A stretch of DNA of 12,785 bases from Cytophagaceae bacterium (GTDB lineage: Bacteria; Bacteroidota; Bacteroidia; Cytophagales; Flexibacteraceae): contig CANHWS010000078.1 in the NCBI GenBank assembly GCA_947464365.1, positions 1-12,785 of the forward strand, read 5' to 3'. Of the stretch, positions 7,330 through 12,785 are shown piece by piece. The position numbers and the translations under genes were made by a program. A model generated the notes under the pieces. That model saw only the letters and a list, made by a program, of their open reading frames with translations. It was not told where the DNA came from and did not search any database. Positions within the stretch are counted from its first letter, which is position 1. The number at the start of each line of letters is the position of its first letter.

Positions 7330-7335
7330 TCTCGC

Positions 7336-8214
7336 ATGAAAACCGTAGCCCTTATAGGTAGGCCTCAAGCCTCCCGCATCATGCCGGCAGCTGTCGAGGT
7401 GATCAACTTCTTGGTAAGCCAAGGTATTAACCTGCAGCTGCACCATGAGTTTGCAGCCATCCTGGCTGAGCATGGGCAAACCTTGCCGACCTGCAATGTC
7501 TTTGTCAATCCGGCTGACCTTGCCCCAACTGATCTACTGATTAGCCTAGGTGGGGACGGAACCTTATTGCAGACTGTAACCTATGCAGCCCCTCTCGGCA
7601 TCCCTATTTTGGGGGTCAATGCGGGGCGGTTAGGTTTCCTGTCAACAATGCAAGCCGCTGATATTGAGACAGGTTGGGCCCAGATTATGGCAGGGGACTA
7701 TAAGCGTGAGGAACGTTCGTTGCTGTCAATTGAGTGTGAGGGGAAACCCTTCGATGATTTTAATTTTGCCCTTAACGAGTTCACGGTTACGCGTCGGGAA
7801 ACTGCCTCGATGTTGGTTGTCAACACTTGGCTAAATGGGCAGATGCTCAACAGCTATTGGGCTGATGGCCTGATTATCTCAACACCGACAGGCAGTACCG
7901 GATACTCGCTGAGTTGTGGTGGCCCATTGATGTTACCAGACTCTTCTAGCTTCATCATCACGCCTGTTAGCCCGCATAACTTGGCGACAAGGCCCATTGT
8001 GGTGGCGGATAGCGCCGTGATCGAGGTTGCGGTAGAAGGCCCCCAAGAACGATATCTGATATCACTGGACAGCAGGACTCAAAGGTTGCCTATTAAGACC
8101 AAGATTAAAATTAGTAAAGCAGGCTTTACAGCATCGCTTATCCAGTTACCAGGCGAAAATCACCTCCAAACGCTTCGGAGTAAGCTAAACTGGGGATACG
8201 ATGTAAGAAATTAG
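7336..8214 (+). CDS. nadK: NAD kinase
   Basis: NAD kinase phosphorylates NAD with ATP (or polyphosphate) to make NADP in the cytoplasm. The 292-residue product has the diphosphate-binding signature LGGDGTLLQT (71-80, GGDGT at 72-76), GVNAGRLGFLS (93-103), ALNEF (145-149) and the NAD-binding stretch from DGLIISTPTGSTGYSLSCGG (177-196) onward. The C-terminus ends LNWGYDVRN, a form common in Bacteroidota NadK. Length is normal for the family. I chose the ATG at 7336, which begins MKTVALIGRP as in homologues; a TTG at 7315 would add seven residues. It stands between the CBS gene (404 bases upstream) and the DUF6089 gene (89 bases downstream), with an AT-rich hairpin right after its stop. Confidence 0.97.
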   Translation: MKTVALIGRPQASRIMPAAVEVINFLVSQGINLQLHHEFAAILAEHGQTLPTCNVFVNPADLAPTDLLISLGGDGTLLQTVTYAAPLGIPILGVNAGRLGFLSTMQAADIETGWAQIMAGDYKREERSLLSIECEGKPFDDFNFALNEFTVTRRETASMLVVNTWLNGQMLNSYWADGLIISTPTGSTGYSLSCGGPLMLPDSSSFIITPVSPHNLATRPIVVADSAVIEVAVEGPQERYLISLDSRTQRLPIKTKIKISKAGFTASLIQLPGENHLQTLRSKLNWGYDVRN

Positions 8215-8217
8215 CGA

Positions 8218-8242
8218 AAAGTTTTACCTTTTTGAAAACTTT
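8218..8242 (+). other. AT-rich hairpin between nadK and the DUF6089 gene
   Basis: AAAGTTTT (8218-8225) and AAAACTTT (8235-8242) are a perfect 8-bp inverted repeat with a nine-base loop, starting four bases after the nadK stop. T-rich sequence follows. It may be a weak terminator or an operator, since a -7-like motif (8246-8253) lies right after it. Confidence 0.4.
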
Positions 8243-8245
8243 GTT

Positions 8246-8253
8246 TAGTTTTG
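8246..8253 (+). promoter_or_regulatory. Candidate -7 element for the DUF6089 gene
   Basis: TAGTTTTG matches TAnnTTTG, 50 bases before the ATG at 8304. The nearest TTTG upstream (8231-8234) is only 11 bases away, too close for a standard -33 element, so support rests on the -7 motif alone and on the gap being the natural promoter site. Confidence 0.3.
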
Positions 8254-8303
8254 CCAAAGGGATCATTGTCTAAACGGTCCGCAGGTGTTAAAACGGTTAG
8301 TGT

Positions 8304-9443
8304 ATGAAAAAGATTTCTTACGCATTATTATTGGGTTTCTTCGCCTTGGTGGCGCAAGACAGTTTTGCCCAGATTGGTAAGCGTGCCAGTAAAGAGTTTC
8401 AGCGTGCGCAAAGCCGCCGCATCGCTCGTTACAGTGGTTCCAAAGGCTTTGCCAAGTCCAACCAGTACTGGACAATTGGTGCCTCTGTTGGTTACGCCAA
8501 CTACTTTGGTGACCTTGCTCCTGATAAAAGCCCATTCTCGACTGTCTATGACCAAGCTACACCTTATCTTGGTGTGTTCTTGGGCAAGCGTCTTAGCCCA
8601 TTCTTGACCCTAAAGGCCAACCTAGGTTATATGCGCATTGCCGCTGATGACGCTAGTGTTGACCCTAAAGCCAGCATCTCTAACCAAGGCCGCTGGACAC
8701 GTAACCTGTCGTTTGCAAATGACATTTACGAAGGCAGCGTCATACTTCAGGCTGACCTGTTCCCTACCCAAATGGGGGCCATTCGTCGTAACTTCCTCAA
8801 TCCTTACGGCTTTATCGGTCTGTCGGTTTACACCAACAACCCGAAAGCGCTAGGCCCTAAAAATACTGACCAAGCTGATACTTGGGTCGATCTTCGTCCC
8901 CTCAAAACAGAAGGCCAGTCAACTGCTTACGGCATGATCAATGTTGGTCTTCCGCTTGGCATTGGTGTTCGGTATCGTGTGTCAAACAACATTGACATAG
9001 GCCTTGAGCTTGGCTACCGCATCACATTCACTAACTACCTTGATGACGTAGGTACAGCCTACCCATCTATCAATGCCCTACAGAACATGTCTCCGTTAGC
9101 TCGGACTATGTCTATGCGTAGTGGAGAGCGCTATACAGCTGCTACAGGTAACGATCGCTTTGCTCAAGAGCTGTTCAACGGCCCTAAACTGTCAGCTAAT
9201 CAATACGAGTCGCTTTACTACAGCGATGCTACCGGAACGGTTCTACCGATCACTGGTATTGATGGCAGGGTCATGAATGTGATTTCTGGCAATCGCGGTG
9301 TCGGACAAGACATCATCAGTGGTGAGTCTAGGCCAGCTGGTGCACCACGTGGTGGCAGCGGACGTGACTACATCTTCGTCACTGGCATACACCTTACCTA
9401 CATCTTGCCTGACAACAGCCGTGGTTCTAAAGGCCGTTTCTAG
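8304..9443 (+). CDS. DUF6089 outer-membrane beta-barrel protein
   Basis: The 379-residue product starts with a clear Sec signal peptide (MKKISYALLLGFFALVAQ), probably cut after DSFA at residue 22. The mature part has alternating beta-strand patterns (IGASVGYANYFGDLAP at 58-73, LTLKANLGYMRIA at 101-113, GLPLGIGVRYRVS at 215-227, IDIGLELGYRITFTNYLDD at 230-248, FVTGIHLTYILP at 358-369), as expected of an outer-membrane barrel. YFGDLAP near the start is the DUF6089 hallmark. Function is unknown; homologues usually follow nadK and precede isoprenyl transferase and BamA genes, which suggests an envelope role. Residues about 262-355, before the last strand, form a long polar, glycine-rich segment that is probably a surface loop. 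Codons are strongly biased to C or T endings and CGT/CGC arginine, fitting high expression. A strong terminator follows. Confidence 0.85.
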   Translation: MKKISYALLLGFFALVAQDSFAQIGKRASKEFQRAQSRRIARYSGSKGFAKSNQYWTIGASVGYANYFGDLAPDKSPFSTVYDQATPYLGVFLGKRLSPFLTLKANLGYMRIAADDASVDPKASISNQGRWTRNLSFANDIYEGSVILQADLFPTQMGAIRRNFLNPYGFIGLSVYTNNPKALGPKNTDQADTWVDLRPLKTEGQSTAYGMINVGLPLGIGVRYRVSNNIDIGLELGYRITFTNYLDDVGTAYPSINALQNMSPLARTMSMRSGERYTAATGNDRFAQELFNGPKLSANQYESLYYSDATGTVLPITGIDGRVMNVISGNRGVGQDIISGESRPAGAPRGGSGRDYIFVTGIHLTYILPDNSRGSKGRF

Positions 9444-9455
9444 TCTAGATTCAGC

Positions 9456-9471
9456 ATTGGTATAGACCAAT
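9456..9471 (+). other. Small hairpin after the DUF6089 gene
   Basis: ATTGGT (9456-9461) and ACCAAT (9466-9471) pair perfectly around an ATAG loop, 12 bases after the stop codon. It stands 20 bases before the main terminator, so the 3' end of this message would carry two hairpins in tandem. Confidence 0.4.
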
Positions 9472-9490
9472 TAACACACTATATGATTTT

Positions 9491-9529
9491 GCAAAGGTCA
9501 TGGTTCGTTCCATGGCCTTTGTTGTTTTT
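9491..9529 (+). terminator. Strong intrinsic terminator of the DUF6089 gene
   Basis: CAAAGGTCATGG (9492-9503) pairs with CCATGGCCTTTG (9510-9521): 12 pairs with one T-G wobble and a six-base TTCGTT loop. TTGTTTTT follows (9522-9529). This is the best terminator in the window and marks the end of the + strand run of genes. Confidence 0.85.
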
Positions 9530-9796
9530 GGTGGGTGTGCGGTTCATTGGTAATGCAAATCTGCTCGGCTGACAGATTAGTTGCAGTGGTTCGCCGCCTC
9601 GAGATGCAGCTGCAAGGCCAATTATATAATCTTGCCAGAGGTGGGCCAATTGGTGTTCTGGCTAATTGAGGGACATGGTCCTCTTGGGTTTAGTCCGAGT
9701 GGGGGCATGGCTTACCCGAGGGCCATGATTGATGTACGGACATGGGGCCCTAGTCCTGTCTGGGGTTGATATGAGGCCATTAACAAGCATCAGGAT
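9530..9796. other. Rest of the convergent gap between DUF6089 and Smr genes
   Basis: Together with the terminator zone this makes a 353-base gap. I see no gene. It holds a small hairpin (AATCTG 9558-9563 with CAGATT 9573-9578) and a 10-bp palindrome TGCAGCTGCA (9605-9614). No clear T-tailed terminator for the minus-strand Smr gene is visible. Confidence 0.5.
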
Positions 9797-10795
9797 CTAT
9801 CCGAACCAGACCTCTGTGGCGCCGTTGCCGAATTTGTTGGCAGGGGCATCCTTATAGTCCTTCACCTGCTTGTGGTTCTTGAGCCGGAGCGTGATCATCC
9901 GCTTGAGGACATAACCACCAACGCCATGGATGAAGGTGACCTTTGGCATACCAGCAGCTAATGCTTTGCTGATACAGCCCTCGAACATATCGAGCTGGAT
10001 CTTGAGCATCTCGTCTGCATTGTAGAGGGTAGGGTTTGCTACGAGTTTTTCGATGTGGAGGTCTACCACTTCCTGGACTGCATACTGGACCTTAGGTTGC
10101 GTGCCTTGGGCAACGCTGGCCTTAATGGCTGCCTGTTGGGAGGCTTTTTCGATGCCTTGCTTGATGGCGGTCGGTTCGGGCTTGACGAGCATAATGTCGT
10201 CGAGCGGAAAGATATGCGCATCTACCTGCAGCAGGGCCAAACGGCGCAGTGGTTTGGTCAGGCTCTCGGGCTCGATCTCTAGCTTGCGCAGCAACGGTTT
10301 CTTTAGGGTTTGCTGGCCATGTTTATGGAACAAGACCTGGACGACGAAGACTGGCCACTTATTGACTTCGGAGCGTTGGTAGTTGCCGTATCGTTTGATG
10401 TTGCGGGCTTCCAGTAGGTTGGCATCCAGACCAGTGTAAACGCCGTTACGCTCAAGACCGAGGCTGAAGGGTAGATTATAGTCTGTATTATTAGCTATGC
10501 AAAGCTCTAGGGTGCCATCAGCCTTCGGGATCAGGGCTAGGTACACACCATGCTCGGCTTTGGGCTGTGTGCTGGTACCTTGGGCAAGCTTGTTGGTACG
10601 ATCGGCGGCACTTTCGATCTTGGTAGGGCCAAAGACGGCGCGCTCTTCGCGTGCGATCGGCACCAATTGCCGAAGTTCGTACGGGATCCGGAAGTCACCA
10701 TCGATGGCGACCTCAACCTGGGTGGGGCCCAAAATGGCAGTGATGATGCCTTCGCCTGACTGGTTCAGGAACCTTACTTTATCACCTATTTGCAT
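9797..10795 (-). CDS. DUF2027 / Smr-domain protein
   Basis: The 332-residue product begins MQIGDKVRFLNQSGEGIITA, the small beta domain of DUF2027 proteins. A central beta-rich region (about 84-205) follows, then a polar, alanine- and glutamine-rich linker (about 205-240), and a C-terminal Smr domain (about 241-332). In that domain DLH is at 245-247 and the glycine motif HGVGGYVLK at 290-298. Smr domains, first known from MutS2, bind and nick branched DNA or cleave RNA; the role of this Bacteroidota architecture is unsettled. The motif differs from the usual HGxGxG form, with Y295 where the third glycine normally stands. It is the only minus-strand gene here, convergent with the DUF6089 gene and divergent from gmd. 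The ATG gives the family N-terminus and has no Shine-Dalgarno sequence. Family call is secure, function is not. Confidence 0.9.
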   Translation of the reverse strand: MQIGDKVRFLNQSGEGIITAILGPTQVEVAIDGDFRIPYELRQLVPIAREERAVFGPTKIESAADRTNKLAQGTSTQPKAEHGVYLALIPKADGTLELCIANNTDYNLPFSLGLERNGVYTGLDANLLEARNIKRYGNYQRSEVNKWPVFVVQVLFHKHGQQTLKKPLLRKLEIEPESLTKPLRRLALLQVDAHIFPLDDIMLVKPEPTAIKQGIEKASQQAAIKASVAQGTQPKVQYAVQEVVDLHIEKLVANPTLYNADEMLKIQLDMFEGCISKALAAGMPKVTFIHGVGGYVLKRMITLRLKNHKQVKDYKDAPANKFGNGATEVWFG

Positions 10796-10966
10796 ACGAA
10801 TTTGTGTCTATTGAGGCTATAATCGCTAACCGGATCTGATGGGAGGGGTTCTGCTTGCAAAGTGCCTATGGAAGCAGCTTGCAGGCTCAGTATTACCTTA
10901 AAGTTACGATTTCGGGTCGCTCTGTCCTGCAATGTGCTGACCCTAGGTGGCAAGATAGTACCGAAA

Positions 10967-11006
10967 GTTGTGCCCATGGCCAAGATCGGCCCAATTGGGG
11001 CACAAC
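10967..11006. other. Stable hairpin in the Smr/gmd intergenic region
   Basis: GTTGTGCCC (10967-10975) and GGGCACAAC (10998-11006) form a perfect 9-bp GC-rich stem. Inside, GGCC (10978-10981) pairs with GGCC (10988-10991) around a six-base loop, and CAATTG (10992-10997) is left unpaired on one side. There is no T tract after it on the + strand and only TTT on the minus strand, so it is not an obvious terminator. It may be a leader structure of the Smr message, a small RNA element, or a protein-binding dyad. Confidence 0.5.
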
Positions 11007-11056
11007 GGGAAGCAAGGACTTGCCAATTGACAGATCCAACTACAGACGCTTATCCT

Positions 11057-11088
11057 TTTGACTATTTGAGCGATTAGCGTTACTTTTG
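11057..11088 (+). promoter_or_regulatory. Candidate promoter P1 of gmd
   Basis: TTTG (11057-11060), a 20-base spacer and TACTTTTG (11081-11088) match the Bacteroidota -33/-7 pattern well. Transcription would begin near 11094, giving a leader of about 145 bases. This is the best promoter match in the window. Confidence 0.5.
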
Positions 11089-11096
11089 TCGAAATA

Positions 11097-11130
11097 TTGT
11101 CAGGCGACGGCAGCAATGTCGTTACTTTTG
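11097..11130 (+). promoter_or_regulatory. Candidate promoter P2 of gmd
   Basis: A second TACTTTTG (11123-11130) lies exactly 42 bases after the first, within an identical ten-base GTTACTTTTG. TTG at 11097-11099 lies 23 bases before it, a slightly long spacing. It points to gmd, about 107 bases before the ATG. Confidence 0.4.
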
Positions 11131-11237
11131 GCCTGTACAGTATGCTGCACCAAACGTAGTAAGATCGAAATCAGAAGGGCTTACCCAGCCTATTGTTGGC
11201 ATTGCCCATTGCGTTATTCTCAATCATTACCCTCTCG

Positions 11238-12350
11238 ATGAAAAAAGCCCTCATCACAGGCATAACAGGACAAGATGGTGCCTACCTAGCCGAGCTCTTG
11301 CTGAGCAAAGGTTATGAAGTCCACGGCATCAAACGTCGTAGTTCCCTGTTCAACACCGACCGTATTGATCACCTGTATCAGGATCCGCACGAAAAGAATG
11401 TGCGCATCAAGCTACACTTTGGTGACCTCTCTGACAGCACAAACCTTATCCGGATTATCCAGGAGGTACAACCTGACGAGATCTATAACTTGGGCGCTAT
11501 GTCCCACGTAAAGGTTTCGTTTGACACGCCAGAGTACACAGCCAACTGTGACGGTATCGGGACACTAAGGCTTCTGGAGGCACTTCGTATCCTGAAGATG
11601 GAGAAAACTTGCCGTATCTACCAAGCTAGCACAAGCGAGCTTTATGGTTTGGTACAGGAGGTTCCTCAGTCCGAGCGTACGCCGTTCTATCCACGCTCAC
11701 CGTATGCTGTTGCCAAGATGTATGCCTACTGGATCACGGTCAACTACCGCGAGGCTTACGGCATGTATGCTTGCAACGGTATTTTGTTCAACCACGAGAG
11801 CCCGCTCCGTGGCGAAACTTTCGTTACCCGCAAGATCACCCGCGCTGCTGCACGCATTGCGCTCAACCTGCAAGACAAAATTTTCCTGGGCAACCTAGAC
11901 TCGCAACGCGACTGGGGTCATGCTAAGGATTATGTAGAGGCTATGTACCTCATCCTGCAACAAGACAAGCCAGAAGACTACGTTATCGCAACTGGTGTCA
12001 CTACCCGCGTGCGTGAGTTCGTCCGTTTGGCCTTCCTAGAGGTCGGCATCACTGTCGAGTTCCGTGGCGAAGGTGTTGACGAAATTGGCGTTGTTACCCA
12101 TTGTGCCAACCCTGACTATCAGGTTGCGATTGGCCAAGAGGTTGTTGCTGTTGATCCGCGCTATTTCCGCCCAACCGAGGTGGACTTGCTGATCGGCGAC
12201 CCAACAAAATCAAAAACTAAATTGGGCTGGCAGCCTAAGCATGACCTTGCCTCTTTGGTGAAGGACATGATGCAAGCTGACGTTGCCTTGTTCAAACGTG
12301 ACAAATACCTTGCAGAAGGTGGTCATAAAGTGTTCAACTACTACGAGTAG
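11238..12350 (+). CDS. gmd: GDP-mannose 4,6-dehydratase
   Basis: Gmd turns GDP-D-mannose into GDP-4-keto-6-deoxy-D-mannose, the branch point to GDP-fucose, GDP-rhamnose, GDP-perosamine and similar sugars for surface glycans. The 370-residue product is full length. The NADP-binding GITGQDGAYLAELL is at 8-21 (G8, G11, G14). The short-chain dehydrogenase active site is complete: T132, S133 and E134 in STSELYG, and Y156/K160 in YAVAK. NHESPLRGETFVTRKITRA (185-203) and QRDWGHAKDYVEAM (223-236) are family signatures. NLGAMSHV (84-91) has methionine where glutamine is usual. I chose the ATG at 11238, giving MKKALITGITG; a TTG at 11193 would add 15 residues. Codon use is biased (CGT arginine), like the DUF6089 gene. 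The usual partner (GDP-fucose synthase or similar) does not follow within 435 bases. A terminator ends the unit. Confidence 0.97.
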   Translation: MKKALITGITGQDGAYLAELLLSKGYEVHGIKRRSSLFNTDRIDHLYQDPHEKNVRIKLHFGDLSDSTNLIRIIQEVQPDEIYNLGAMSHVKVSFDTPEYTANCDGIGTLRLLEALRILKMEKTCRIYQASTSELYGLVQEVPQSERTPFYPRSPYAVAKMYAYWITVNYREAYGMYACNGILFNHESPLRGETFVTRKITRAAARIALNLQDKIFLGNLDSQRDWGHAKDYVEAMYLILQQDKPEDYVIATGVTTRVREFVRLAFLEVGITVEFRGEGVDEIGVVTHCANPDYQVAIGQEVVAVDPRYFRPTEVDLLIGDPTKSKTKLGWQPKHDLASLVKDMMQADVALFKRDKYLAEGGHKVFNYYE

Positions 12351-12368
12351 GCTATCACTGGATGCAGG

Positions 12369-12390
12369 AAAGGGGCTTATGGCCCTTTTT
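12369..12390 (+). terminator. Intrinsic terminator of gmd
   Basis: AAAGGG (12369-12374) pairs with CCCTTT (12383-12388), and the stem can close further with C12376-G12381 across a G-G mismatch. The 3' arm runs into TTTTT (12386-12390). It begins 19 bases after the gmd stop. Confidence 0.7.
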
Positions 12391-12785
12391 CTGTTTCTGG
12401 CTTGTTAGGACGGGCGCGCTTACCTAGCGTACCTAGTTAGCAAGGTGTGTATCCCAAGTAAAGGATGTTTTGGATGTGGTATTGATAAACACGGAACCCT
12501 CGGATACCTAGCGTTAGACTGTTAGTGGATTGTATCCTAACAATTGGTCAGACAACGGGGATAGAGTGGTTGCAACAATGCTACCACGATTTGCACCACA
12601 CTAGTGTCCAAATCGACTATCAATCTCAGGATAAGCGTGCGTATTTGGCCTGCTTTTTGGTCAATGATGCCAATAGAATATAGGCCGGTCCGATGGCAGC
12701 CTGAGGGACCAACCCCGAGCTCCGTCCGATGTGGCCTTTAACTCAACCTCATCCAATTATTCCATTTAGACCTGAGGAGGTCACC
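12391..12785. other. Right-end stretch without a supported gene
   Basis: I see no gene with recognisable content. The heptamer TACCTAG occurs three times (12421, 12430, 12505), twice within TACCTAGCGT. Short inverted repeats occur (GTGGT/ACCAC at 12566-12587, GGTCC/GGACC at 12687-12710, GACCT/AGGTC at 12769-12782). No exact TAnnTTTG motif was found. An ATG at 12729 stays open to the window edge, but only 19 codons are visible. Confidence 0.5.

Larger units (their letters stand above)
6932..7335. other. 404-base gap between CBS gene and nadK
   Basis: I see no gene here. The gap contains a long-loop hairpin just after the CBS stop (6959-7015), a 9-bp direct repeat AGATCAAGC (6984-6992 and 7042-7050), three exact TAnnTTTG motifs (7148, 7227, 7322), and a short GC-rich hairpin followed by five Ts (7177-7200). 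It is G/T-rich on the + strand from about 7080 to 7200. Confidence 0.6.
10796..11237. other. 442-base divergent gap between Smr gene and gmd
   Basis: I see no gene in it. The gap holds a stable hairpin (10967-11006), two TACTTTTG motifs oriented toward gmd (11081 and 11123), and, on the minus strand, one motif TACGTTTG (11151-11158 as its complement) that points toward the Smr gene but is some 350 bases from it. No promoter near the Smr start is recognisable. Confidence 0.6.

Noticed and set aside
9740..9765. GGAC...GTCC inverted repeat with central GGGGCCC, considered as the Smr terminator
   Set aside because: The stem has mismatches and no T run follows on the minus strand.
9581..9769. Plus-strand open frame of 62 codons in the DUF6089-Smr gap
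   Set aside because: Composition is unlike a protein of the neighbourhood, and it follows a strong terminator with no promoter motif.
10786..10983. Minus-strand open frame of 65 codons upstream of the Smr gene
   Set aside because: It overlaps the Smr start, has no recognisable content, and crosses half of the intergenic hairpin.
13..12350. A linked glycan pathway made of the FkbM methyltransferase and Gmd
   Set aside because: They are about 10 kb apart, separated by housekeeping genes and terminators, with no glycosyltransferase or sugar reductase between them.
12775..12780. AGGAGG near the right edge, resembling a Shine-Dalgarno sequence
   Set aside because: No gene in the window uses such a site, and it lies in a short GACCT/AGGTC inverted repeat; no start codon is visible after it.
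12729..12785. Open frame from ATG to the right edge, which could be the start of a further gene
   Set aside because: Only 19 codons are visible, with no recognisable motif, no promoter motif nearby and no reason to prefer it to other open frames.
1..12785. CRISPR array, tRNA/rRNA, insertion sequence, prophage or defence system
   Set aside because: No regularly spaced repeats, tRNA-like fold, transposase, integrase or terminal repeats were found on reading either strand; each long frame is explained by the genes listed.

Overview
The window looks like an ordinary chromosomal stretch from a Bacteroidota bacterium (Cytophagia/Sphingobacteriia-like rather than anything I can name to genus). Three things point there. 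(1) The run alpha/beta hydrolase, CBS-domain protein, NAD kinase, DUF6089 outer-membrane protein is a gene order I know from that phylum, and a DUF2027-Smr protein is also typical of it. (2) None of the eleven genes has a convincing Shine-Dalgarno sequence. (3) Several intergenic regions carry the Bacteroidota -7 promoter motif TAnnTTTG. Stop codons fit the standard bacterial code.

Layout, left to right: an FkbM-family methyltransferase (13-891, +); DprA (1048-2292, +); a secreted alkaline phosphatase (2478-3647, +); a CvpA-type membrane protein (3699-4262, +); a glutamine amidotransferase of the TrpG/PabA type (4359-5087, +); an alpha/beta hydrolase (5364-6125, +); a CBS-domain protein with an ACT-like tail (6269-6931, +); NAD kinase (7336-8214, +); a DUF6089 outer-membrane beta-barrel candidate (8304-9443, +); a DUF2027/Smr protein on the minus strand (9797-10795); and GDP-mannose 4,6-dehydratase (11238-12350, +). 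The last 435 bases hold no gene I can support.

The genes are mostly housekeeping: DNA uptake/recombination, phosphate scavenging, folate or tryptophan precursor synthesis, NADP supply, envelope, and nucleotide-sugar synthesis. Gmd (GDP-4-keto-6-deoxymannose) and the FkbM methyltransferase could both serve glycan synthesis, but they lie about 10 kb apart and nothing else links them. Spacing is loose for bacteria: gaps of 50-440 bases separate nearly all genes, about 80% of the window is coding, and several gaps contain hairpins or promoter-like motifs. The best terminators follow dprA, the DUF6089 gene and gmd.

I found no CRISPR array, tRNA, rRNA, insertion sequence, phage gene or defence system, and no clear sign of an undescribed system. 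The items most worth a second look are a 9-bp-stem hairpin between the Smr gene and gmd, two tandem promoter-like motifs before gmd, a 28-residue insertion in the amidotransferase, the His/Trp metal-site variant of the alkaline phosphatase, and the interruption of the usual gene order after DUF6089.
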